A DNA stretch of 11,730 nucleotides from CAYXZR01 sp964470025 (GTDB lineage Bacteria > Patescibacteriota > Patescibacteriia > Buchananbacterales > UBA6539). A program made the position numbers and the translations under genes. The notes beneath the pieces were generated by a model, which worked only from the letters and a program-made list of their open reading frames with translations, was not told the DNA's origin and made no database searches. The DNA is taken from assembly GCA_964470025.1 (NCBI GenBank), contig CAYXZR010000027.1, positions 1-11,730 of the forward strand. Direction: 5' to 3'. The first letter of the stretch is position 1. Every line of letters starts with the position of its first letter. Shown here in pieces: positions 1 to 5,420 of the stretch.

Positions 1-1
1 A

Positions 2-898
2 CTATTTGTACGACTAGAAGAAACACAAGACACCGCTACTACAACGCCACAGGTCATTCAACAATGGATTGCTGAACGTGTACCAATCCAGTATGAGGTG
101 AGAGTTGTTAAAAAGAGTGGGATAGTCGAAAGTTCGATGTATCAAGCAGCACTTGACAGTGATATTGATATACGGGCAATCATTGATTTAGCAAATGTTT
201 TTCAGTGGAGTGTTGATTTTGCATTAGATCCTAGAGTTGGTGATTCATTTCAATTTATTTATGAAGAGCGCTACAGAAATGGTGAGTACGTCATGCCTGG
301 AAAAATACTAGCTGGAGAATATATTAACAATGGTGTAACATATCGAGGGTATCATTTTGAAGAATCAGAGGATAACATTGGCTATTTTGATAGTGAAGGA
401 AACTCACTACAAAAAATGTTTCTAAAAGCGCCAGTTGCATTTAAATACATATCGTCAGGCTTTACAACTGGGCTTCGCTATGTTTCTGCCTTCAACGTAA
501 GTACTGGTCACCGAGCAATTGATTATGCAGCAGCATTTGGCACACCAATCCGTGCCGTAGGAGACGGCACAGTTACATTTGCTGGCTGGAGCACTGTTGG
601 CTATGGAAATCTACTCTCGATCAGACACAATGGCACTTATAGCACAAATTATGCCCATCTATCAAAGTTCGCAGTTAGAAGTGGCCAACGAGTCACACAA
701 GGACAAACTATAGGATATGTAGGCTCTACAGGATTTTCAACCGGACCTCATCTTCACTATGAAATGGTAAAGCATGGAGTTAAAATCAACCCATTACTAG
801 AAACACTTCCTCCAGGACAATCAATTTCGGAAGAAAATAAAGAAAGATTCTTTGAATCTATAAAAAACCTAGAAAATCAACTTAACACAAAAAATTAA
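2..898 (+). CDS. M23 family metallopeptidase (MepM/Csd3-like), 5' end cut by window
   Basis: The reading frame is open from base 2, so the gene starts outside the window; the GTG at 98 is internal. 298 codons are visible (residue 1 = codon at 2-4). About residues 35-150 resemble the Csd3/MepM domain before the peptidase: a helical stretch with FQWSVDF, then a GDSFQFIYE strand and an ILAGEY strand. The LytM/M23 zinc peptidase domain follows from about 150. Its expected ligands are present: HxxxD at H170 and D174, and HLH at H250 and H252; H219 in NYAHLS is the second catalytic histidine. The family cleaves peptide cross-links in peptidoglycan outside the cytoplasmic membrane, so a signal or membrane anchor is expected in the missing N-terminus. 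A Ser/Glu/Lys-rich tail of about 25 residues follows the domain. The stop overlaps the ribE start by one base (TAATG), so it heads or joins the operon. Family assignment is very safe; the exact substrate is unknown. Confidence 0.93.
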   Translation, partial: LFVRLEETQDTATTTPQVIQQWIAERVPIQYEVRVVKKSGIVESSMYQAALDSDIDIRAIIDLANVFQWSVDFALDPRVGDSFQFIYEERYRNGEYVMPGKILAGEYINNGVTYRGYHFEESEDNIGYFDSEGNSLQKMFLKAPVAFKYISSGFTTGLRYVSAFNVSTGHRAIDYAAAFGTPIRAVGDGTVTFAGWSTVGYGNLLSIRHNGTYSTNYAHLSKFAVRSGQRVTQGQTIGYVGSTGFSTGPHLHYEMVKHGVKINPLLETLPPGQSISEENKERFFESIKNLENQLNTKN

Positions 899-1491
899 TG
901 TTTAGCGGAATAATAGAAGCAACTGTTGAGGTAATAAAAGCAGAACACAAAAACGGCTCATTACTACTCACCATTCAAAAACCTTCTCAATGGAAAATAA
1001 AACCAGGACAATCAATTGCGACTAATGGCACATGTCTTACTGTTGCTTCAGTCCAAGAAACAACATACACCACAGAATTAATGCCAGAAACGTTATCAAA
1101 AACAACATTTGCAAAAAAACTTCCTAATTATATAAATCTGGAGAGATCGCTAAAGGTTGAAGATCGACTTGATGGCCATTTTGTCACGGGACATATTGAT
1201 ACCGTAGGAACAATTAGTTCTATCACTAGAGTCCATAATAGTCACGAATTCACTTTTACATTCGATCAAGAATTTGCACCACTCACTGCCAAGAAGGGTT
1301 CAATTTGCATTGACGGCATCAGTTTGACAATTGCTAATTCAACTAAAAAATCAGTCACAGTACATATCGTCGAGTATACACATCAGCACACATCATTATC
1401 TCACCAAGATGTTGGTGATCAGGTAAACATAGAATTTGACATCTTAGCAAAATATATTAATAAATCACTTGAAATGTATGCAATCAAATAA
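898..1491 (+). CDS. ribE: Riboflavin synthase, alpha subunit
   Basis: Catalyses the dismutation of two 6,7-dimethyl-8-ribityllumazine molecules into riboflavin and a pyrimidine, the last step of vitamin B2 synthesis. At 197 aa it is slightly short but complete, with two lumazine-binding barrels: about 1-90 (MFSGIIEATVEV, then NGTCLTV) and about 94-185 (HFVTGHIDTVGTI, then IDGISLTI). The N-terminal MFSGIIE with Phe2 is the family hallmark, because Phe2 belongs to the active site. C46 in the first barrel and H99 in the second sit in conserved motifs. The end, EFDILAKYI, also matches the family. The ATG is fixed by the N-terminal motif and overlaps the upstream stop by one base, suggesting translational coupling; there is no clear Shine-Dalgarno site. 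The lumazine synthase that makes its substrate follows directly. The protein is cytosolic and the family usually trimeric. Confidence 0.97.
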   Translation: MFSGIIEATVEVIKAEHKNGSLLLTIQKPSQWKIKPGQSIATNGTCLTVASVQETTYTTELMPETLSKTTFAKKLPNYINLERSLKVEDRLDGHFVTGHIDTVGTISSITRVHNSHEFTFTFDQEFAPLTAKKGSICIDGISLTIANSTKKSVTVHIVEYTHQHTSLSHQDVGDQVNIEFDILAKYINKSLEMYAIK

Positions 1492-1939
1492 TATCAGAGG
1501 AAATTTTACTCCATTTGACGCTTCAAAGTATAAAGTTGCAATAGTTAATGCACAATTTAACACAGAAATTGTAAATCAATTAACAGAAAATGCACTCGAA
1601 AAACTAAAACAATACCAAGTCCCGGAGGATAATATTAAAATTTTTTCAGTACCAGGATGCGTAGAAATCCCTCTGCTTTTAGAAAAAGCAGCCCAAACAA
1701 AAAAATATGATTGCCTCATTGCAATCGGGGTGGTTATTCAGGGTGATACTCCACACTTTGAGTATGTATGTAAAATTGCCAGTGAAGGAATCCAGCAAGT
1801 AACTCTCACACATACCATTCCAGTTGGATTTGGAATTTTAACATTAAACAACCAAGCGCAAGCTACAGAGCGCATTCGTGCCGGTGGAGATGCCGTTGAG
1901 GCAGCATTACAATCAGCTAAACTAATCAAAAAGATTTAA
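1478..1939 (+). CDS. ribH: 6,7-dimethyl-8-ribityllumazine synthase
   Basis: Condenses 5-amino-6-ribitylamino-uracil with 3,4-dihydroxy-2-butanone 4-phosphate to give the lumazine used by RibE. From ATG 1478 it is 153 aa, a normal length. Visible motifs are AIVNAQFN (F27 stacks on the substrate in the family), SVPGCVEIP (58-65), GVVIQGDTPHFEYV with the general-base histidine H93, IPVGFGILT (114-122), and QAQATERI with R132 at the phosphate-binding arginine. The reading frame also opens at a TTG (1469), three residues earlier. I chose ATG 1478 because it is the first ATG, although no ribosome binding site decides between them. Either start overlaps the ribE end (14 bases with ATG), so translation is probably coupled. 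The family forms pentamers or 60-mer shells in the cytosol. No ribBA or ribD is visible, so the source of both substrates lies outside the window or outside the cell. Confidence 0.96.
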   Translation: MQSNNIRGNFTPFDASKYKVAIVNAQFNTEIVNQLTENALEKLKQYQVPEDNIKIFSVPGCVEIPLLLEKAAQTKKYDCLIAIGVVIQGDTPHFEYVCKIASEGIQQVTLTHTIPVGFGILTLNNQAQATERIRAGGDAVEAALQSAKLIKKI

Positions 1940-1944
1940 AATGT

Positions 1945-2220
1945 ATGATGCAGCAATTAAAAGATGATAAAAAACCTTCAGGTCCAATAAAGCTAAAAAA
2001 TGGATGGACTGTAGAAGTTGATAGAGATTTATGCATCGGAGCAGGAACATGCGTTGTTATAGCACCTGATTCCTATGATCTAGACGAAGAAGCAAAGGCA
2101 GTCATTCTAAACTCAATAGACGCTGATTCTCCTGAAAACATTCTCAAAGGAGCAGAAAGTTGTCCTGTGGATGCAATAATTATTAAAGATGAAAAAGGAA
2201 ATATAGTGTATCCCAAATAA
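1945..2220 (+). CDS. Small ferredoxin, single cluster with one cysteine replaced
   Basis: A 91-aa low-potential electron carrier of the monocluster ferredoxin family. The cluster motif reads C30-I-G-A33-G-T-C36, with the last cysteine in SCPVDAI at C73. A normal 4Fe-4S protein has CxxCxxC...CP; here the second position is Ala33. The C-x5-C...CP pattern is known from 3Fe-4S ferredoxins such as those serving actinobacterial P450s, so a 3Fe-4S cluster is the simplest reading, though a fourth non-cysteine ligand is possible. Residues 1-14 are a charged extension, and 37-68 form the usual acidic linker (APDSYDLDEEAKAVIL). The start is ATG 1945, directly followed by a second ATG at 1948; the gene sits 5 bases after ribH. 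The redox partner is unknown, and none of the neighbours is an obvious reductase. Ferredoxin identity is secure; cluster type is inferred. Confidence 0.92.
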   Translation: MMQQLKDDKKPSGPIKLKNGWTVEVDRDLCIGAGTCVVIAPDSYDLDEEAKAVILNSIDADSPENILKGAESCPVDAIIIKDEKGNIVYPK

Positions 2221-2223
2221 TAT

Positions 2224-3102
2224 ATGCATAATATAGTCTTTATAGGAGCAGGTGACATTGCACAAGCAATACATCAAGCACTTAAAAAAAATATAAAAGT
2301 TGAGATGTGGGATCTCGATAGATCAAAAGTGAAAAATCAAAAAAAACTTTCTGAAATAATCCCGCAAGCCGATATACTTTTTTTAACTCTACCATCAACT
2401 GGCCTACCAGGTGCTTTAAAAAGTATCGAAAAACTTTTACCCACTAAGACTATACTAGTTGGAATTTCAAAAGGAATAAATCAAAAAACAAAGTTACTTA
2501 CCAGTCAGAGTATTGAATCCCAAACAAAAAATAAATATGTAATAATGCATGGGCCGATGATTGCCGACCAGCTGAAAAAAAATCAAGGTGGTGCAGCAAC
2601 CCTTGCCTCAAAGTCACCTCAGGCTGCAAATCTGGTTAGAAATATTTTTGATACAAAAAAAATATTTTTAGAAATCAGCAATCAACCAAATGCAATCGCG
2701 CTGGCCGGGGTGCTAAAAAATATCTATGCTATTGCCGCCGGCGTTGCCATTGAGCTTGGATGGAATACAAACAAAATTGGCTGGCTAATAAACCAAGCTG
2801 TAAAAGAAACTCAAGAAATACTTACACTGCATAGATATCCAAGATCAGTCGTAAACAATTACGCATTTTTAGCTGATCTGCTAGGTACGGCATATTCAAA
2901 AAAATCATCAAATAGAAAGTTTGGAAAAAATTTAGCCAACAACACAAAGCAACAAGATAAACTTCCAGAGGGTTGGCATTCGCTACATATTTTAATCAAA
3001 AAAAATCCAGCTATAAAAAAATTTCCAATCATAGCAGCGTTATCAAAAAAAAGCACAAAACAAATTACAACTGCCTTTGACAACATTGCCAAAGAACTGT
3101 AG
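2224..3102 (+). CDS. gpsA: NAD(P)-dependent glycerol-3-phosphate dehydrogenase, short form
   Basis: Likely reduces dihydroxyacetone phosphate to sn-glycerol 3-phosphate, the backbone for membrane phospholipids. The N-terminal Rossmann fold has IGAGDIA (7-13). Family motifs follow in order: LPSTGL (56-61), ISKGI (81-85), HGPMIA (109-114), and VLKNIYAIAAG (163-173), whose Lys165 is the catalytic lysine position. LADLLGTAYSKKSSNRKFGKNL (216-237) matches the GLGDL...SRN..FG signature. At 292 aa it is shorter than the usual 330 or so, with a trimmed Rossmann half, and GPMIADQL departs from the common GPsfAeE. ATG 2224 lies 3 bases after the ferredoxin stop with no Shine-Dalgarno site. The A-rich C-terminus is rich in lysine. 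Another dehydrogenase of the same fold, such as a ketopantoate reductase, is less likely because of the KN and SRN motifs. Confidence 0.87.
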   Translation: MHNIVFIGAGDIAQAIHQALKKNIKVEMWDLDRSKVKNQKKLSEIIPQADILFLTLPSTGLPGALKSIEKLLPTKTILVGISKGINQKTKLLTSQSIESQTKNKYVIMHGPMIADQLKKNQGGAATLASKSPQAANLVRNIFDTKKIFLEISNQPNAIALAGVLKNIYAIAAGVAIELGWNTNKIGWLINQAVKETQEILTLHRYPRSVVNNYAFLADLLGTAYSKKSSNRKFGKNLANNTKQQDKLPEGWHSLHILIKKNPAIKKFPIIAALSKKSTKQITTAFDNIAKEL

Positions 3103-3105
3103 TAT
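3077..3105 (+). promoter_or_regulatory. Possible internal promoter before miaB
   Basis: A perfect TTGACA (3077-3082) is followed after 17 bases by TAGTAT (3100-3105, 4 of 6 matches), inside the end of gpsA. Transcription would begin near 3112, which is the A of the miaB ATG, giving a leaderless message. Chance occurrence in A+T-rich coding DNA is quite possible. Confidence 0.3.
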
Positions 3106-3111
3106 TTTGGC

Positions 3112-4275
3112 ATGAAATATTTTATTCAAACATTTGGTTGCCAGCAAAACGAAGCAGATTCCGAGCGACTTGCAGCCTACTATAATGCACGTGGGTATAG
3201 TCCAGCTACCAGCTTTGAAACTGCAGATATTGCAGTCATAAACACTTGCATCGTCCGCCGAAAAGCTGAGCAGAGAGTCTATGGACTTGTTCACAATCTT
3301 AAAAAGATTAAGCAAAAAAATCCAAAGTATAAAATCATTATAACGGGATGCCTTGTTGGTGCTGCAAACCGAGAACCTTCAGGTAAGCGACTTAAAGATC
3401 TTCATAAACGACTTCCAAGTGTAGATGAATTTTTGCCGATAGAAGAAGTTGGCTTTGAATACAAGGCAATTAGGAAAAATGATAGTCACGCTCTCATACC
3501 AATTTCAAATGGCTGTAATAACTACTGTACATTTTGCATTGTTCCATTTTCAAGAGGAAAAGAAATATCACGACCATTTCAAGACATTATTTCAGAAGCC
3601 CAAGCAGTGGTAGATGAAGGGTGCAACGAAATAACGCTACTTGGTCAGAATGTTAATTCCTACGGTGCTGACTTAGTAAAATCACAAGAATACACACTAC
3701 CAAATGGTCAGGAAATCAACCCAGTAATGGTTACACACTTAGGAAGAAAAAGAATACCCACACTATTTCCATATTTACTTGATCAAATAGCACAAATTGA
3801 TGGCATAAAAACCGTTCACTTTGTTTCATCAAATCCTTGGGATTTTTCAGATGAACTAATTCAAGTGATGAAAAAAAATAAAAACATATCGCGTGAATTA
3901 CATCTACCAGTTCAGGCTGGAGATAATGAAGTATTGCGACGAATGAATCGCTGGTACACCAGAGAAGCGTACATGGAGTTGGTCGAAAAAATTAGAAAAG
4001 AAATTCCTGAAATCATAATTACAACAGATATTATCGTTGGATTTCCAGGAGAAACTACACAACAATTTGAACAAACTATCGATCTAGCAAAAAAGGTGAA
4101 TTTCAGCAAAGCATACATCGCATATTATTCACCTCGAACAGGCACAGCTGCTGCAAAAATCTTTCAAGATGACGTTGCACATGAAGAAAAAAAGCGACGT
4201 TGGCTAGAGCTTGATAAAGTGGTAAACTACAAAATGCGCCCTGAATTTAAACAACAACAAAGCATAAGTAATTAA
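3112..4275 (+). CDS. miaB: MiaB-type tRNA methylthiotransferase lacking the TRAM domain
   Basis: A radical SAM enzyme that adds a methylthio group to N6-isopentenyl-A37 of tRNAs reading UNN codons. The N-terminal MTTase domain carries its three cluster cysteines, C10 (FGCQQNE), C46 (NTC) and C80 (TGC). The radical SAM cluster motif is C135-x3-C139-x2-C142. LLGQNVNSY (176-184) is typical of MiaB rather than RimO or MtaB, and HLPVQAGDNEVLRRMNR plus DIIVGFPGETTQQF fit as well. Two oddities stand out. An insertion of roughly 25 residues (about 186-215) follows GQNVNSYG. The protein stops at 387 aa just after the KKRRWLELDKVVN helix, where most MiaB proteins continue with a TRAM RNA-binding domain of about 65 residues; only 10 bases separate its stop from the next gene, so no TRAM remnant is present. 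There is no clear Shine-Dalgarno site. A related methylthiotransferase with another target cannot be fully excluded. Confidence 0.92.
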   Translation: MKYFIQTFGCQQNEADSERLAAYYNARGYSPATSFETADIAVINTCIVRRKAEQRVYGLVHNLKKIKQKNPKYKIIITGCLVGAANREPSGKRLKDLHKRLPSVDEFLPIEEVGFEYKAIRKNDSHALIPISNGCNNYCTFCIVPFSRGKEISRPFQDIISEAQAVVDEGCNEITLLGQNVNSYGADLVKSQEYTLPNGQEINPVMVTHLGRKRIPTLFPYLLDQIAQIDGIKTVHFVSSNPWDFSDELIQVMKKNKNISRELHLPVQAGDNEVLRRMNRWYTREAYMELVEKIRKEIPEIIITTDIIVGFPGETTQQFEQTIDLAKKVNFSKAYIAYYSPRTGTAAAKIFQDDVAHEEKKRRWLELDKVVNYKMRPEFKQQQSISN

Positions 4276-4285
4276 AAGAAGACAT

Positions 4286-4867
4286 ATGAAATACGAATTA
4301 CCAAAGATTCCTTATCAATACGACGCGCTCGAGCCTCACATCGACGCACAAACCATGGAAATACATCATACTAAACACCATCAAGGATATACTGACAAAA
4401 TGAATGCCGTGCTTGAAAAATATCCAAATCTACAAGAAAAACCACTTGAGGAAATTATGAAAAATCTTGTCAACTCAGGCATGGAGTCAGCTGATCAAAA
4501 AGCGTTTCAAAATAATGCCGGAGGATATTTAAACCACAAACTCTTCTGGGAAATCATGGGTCCAGAAAAAGAAGTTGATGAGGAACTAACAGAAGAAATT
4601 ATTCAAACCTTCGAATCAATCGACAACTTCAAAGAACAGTTCGAAGAAGCAGCAAAAACAAGATTTGGAAGTGGCTGGACTTGGCTAGTTCGCAACCAGG
4701 ATGGAAAACTAGAAATCTACTCAACCGCCAATCAGGACTCACCTTATCTTAATGGACACACTCCATTGATTGGATTGGACGTATGGGAACACGCATACTA
4801 TCTAAAATACCAAAACAAGCGTCCAGAATACATAAAAAACTGGTGGAAAGCATTAAAAATAATGTAA
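4286..4867 (+). CDS. sodA: Superoxide dismutase, Mn/Fe family
   Basis: Converts superoxide to hydrogen peroxide and oxygen in the cytosol; no signal peptide is visible. At 193 aa it is full length, with the N-terminal helical hairpin (1-90) and the C-terminal alpha/beta domain. Metal ligands are H27 (EIHHTKHHQGY), H84 (NHKLFW), D165 and H169 (DVWEHAYY). Second-shell residues point to manganese: the NNAGG motif (76-80), where iron enzymes carry the active-site glutamine, and Q150 in ANQDSP at the manganese-type glutamine position. A cambialistic enzyme that accepts either metal remains possible. The start is ATG 4286, with a weak AAGAAG 6-7 bases upstream. It is the last gene before a strong terminator, so it probably ends the operon that begins at or before the M23 gene. 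Confidence 0.96.
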   Translation: MKYELPKIPYQYDALEPHIDAQTMEIHHTKHHQGYTDKMNAVLEKYPNLQEKPLEEIMKNLVNSGMESADQKAFQNNAGGYLNHKLFWEIMGPEKEVDEELTEEIIQTFESIDNFKEQFEEAAKTRFGSGWTWLVRNQDGKLEIYSTANQDSPYLNGHTPLIGLDVWEHAYYLKYQNKRPEYIKNWWKALKIM

Positions 4868-4888
4868 TCATTACGACATTCCAAATAT

Positions 4889-4915
4889 AAAAAGTGCTCA
4901 TTTAGGCACTTTTTT
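4889..4915 (+). terminator. Rho-independent terminator after sodA
   Basis: A 9-bp perfect stem, AAAAAGTGC (4889-4897) with GCACTTTTT (4906-4914), an 8-base loop, and a run of T. The flanking A and T runs let it work in both directions, though no - strand gene is close by. Confidence 0.9.
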
Positions 4916-4925
4916 GTATAATATC

Positions 4926-4954
4926 TTGACAAAAGGTAAAAAGTATTGTATTTT
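4926..4954 (+). promoter_or_regulatory. Sigma-70-type promoter of the KH-protein gene
   Basis: A perfect TTGACA (4926-4931), a 17-base spacer and TATTTT (4949-4954). A start near 4961 would give a leader of about 80 bases. The promoter lies immediately after the sodA terminator, which supports a separate transcription unit. Confidence 0.75.
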
Positions 4955-5027
4955 TCATCGCAGTTCTTACACAAAGAATCCCGCTCCTGTCGTCAAACCA
5001 TCAACCCCATCCCAAATCCATCTCTGG

Positions 5028-5033
5028 AAAGGA
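5028..5033 (+). promoter_or_regulatory. Ribosome binding site deciding the KH-protein start
   Basis: AAAGGA lies 6 bases before the ATG at 5040. It is one of only two strong Shine-Dalgarno sites in the window, and it rules out the longer upstream frame opening at 4914. Confidence 0.85.
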
Positions 5034-5039
5034 CAAGTC

Positions 5040-5324
5040 ATGCCCACTAGTGCACCTTCAAAACCAGCCTTGGAAGAAATCAAGGCAGAATTCACCGAAC
5101 TCATCAGTCGCATTGTAAAAGCCGTAGTAAACACAGCTGATGCTGTCACAATTGAGACCACCATTTCAGATGTTGCAGTCATCATCGTGGTGACAACTAA
5201 GCCTGATGAAATCGGCCAAGCAATTGGAAAAGATGGTGGTATTGCCAAAGCCATGAGAAGAATACTTAGTGCCGCGGCAACAAAATACGATATGACCTCA
5301 ACTCTTCGCATAATGGATGCGTAG
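5040..5324 (+). CDS. khpA: KH-domain RNA-binding protein, KhpA-like
   Basis: A 94-aa single KH-domain protein of the KhpA (YlqC) type, a small cytosolic RNA chaperone or binder that in other bacteria affects sRNA and mRNA stability and cell size, often with a KhpB/Jag partner. A helix (about 9-31) precedes two strands, VTIETT and VAVIIVVT. The GxxG loop is G63-K-D-G66 inside EIGQAIGKDGGIAKAMRRIL, followed by the helix to about 82 and a last strand TLRIMD. The start is set by AAAGGA upstream; the same frame is open further upstream, but that stretch is the untranslated leader downstream of the promoter. The usual neighbours of khpA (rpsP, rimM, trmD) are absent. The gene stands alone with its own promoter and terminator, and its DNA looks less A-rich than its neighbours, which may reflect high expression. 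Family assignment is firm; the regulatory role is inferred. Confidence 0.88.
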   Translation: MPTSAPSKPALEEIKAEFTELISRIVKAVVNTADAVTIETTISDVAVIIVVTTKPDEIGQAIGKDGGIAKAMRRILSAAATKYDMTSTLRIMDA

Positions 5325-5345
5325 TGCAGTCGGGATTCTTTACAC

Positions 5346-5372
5346 AGCAGAGACAAATGTCTCTGCTTTTTT
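5346..5372 (+). terminator. Rho-independent terminator after the KH gene
   Basis: AGCAGAGAC (5346-5354) pairs with GTCTCTGCT (5359-5367) across the 4-base loop AAAT, followed by a T run to 5372. It is a strong 9-bp stem with high G+C for this region. Confidence 0.93.
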
Positions 5373-5391
5373 ATACTTTAAAAAGCTTATA

Positions 5392-5400
5392 TGATATACT
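5392..5400 (+). promoter_or_regulatory. Extended -10 promoter of the P-type ATPase gene
   Basis: TGATATACT: an extended -10 TG (5392-5393), one base, then TATACT (5395-5400, 5 of 6 matches). No -35 hexamer is recognisable at the right distance, which overlaps the preceding terminator tail. A start near 5407 would leave only a short leader carrying the ribosome binding site. Confidence 0.55.
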
Positions 5401-5407
5401 TTTAACG

Positions 5408-5416
5408 AAAGGAGGG
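5408..5416 (+). promoter_or_regulatory. Strong ribosome binding site of the ATPase gene
   Basis: AAAGGAGGG ends 4 bases before the ATG at 5421 and is the best Shine-Dalgarno match in the window. Confidence 0.88.
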
Positions 5417-5420
5417 TACT

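Larger units (their letters stand above)
4973..5341. repeat. 11-bp perfect inverted repeat bracketing the KH gene
   Basis: AAAGAATCCCG at 4973-4983 in the leader is the exact reverse complement of CGGGATTCTTT at 5331-5341, just after the stop codon and before the terminator. In the transcript the two arms could pair and bring the 5' and 3' ends together. The left arm can alternatively form a small local hairpin, TTCTT (4964-4968) with AAGAA (4974-4978). Confidence 0.7.

Noticed and set aside
98..100. GTG as the true start of the M23 gene
   Set aside because: The frame is open to the window edge, and a peptidase of this kind needs an export signal or anchor further upstream.
1496..1503. AGAGGAAA as the ribosome site of ribH
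   Set aside because: No start codon in the ribH frame follows at a suitable distance, and a later start would remove conserved N-terminal residues.
1515..1534. TTGACG and TATAAA near the start of ribH as a promoter
   Set aside because: The spacing is only about 8 bases, far too short for a sigma-70 promoter.
2640..2667. 10-bp A/T-only inverted repeat inside gpsA
   Set aside because: It consists only of A and T runs in an A-rich coding region, has no T tail at the right place, and the reading frame continues without a break.
4914..5039. Upstream extension of the KH reading frame
   Set aside because: It would start inside the sodA terminator and upstream of the promoter. The strong ribosome site before 5040 and the KH family length support the short form.
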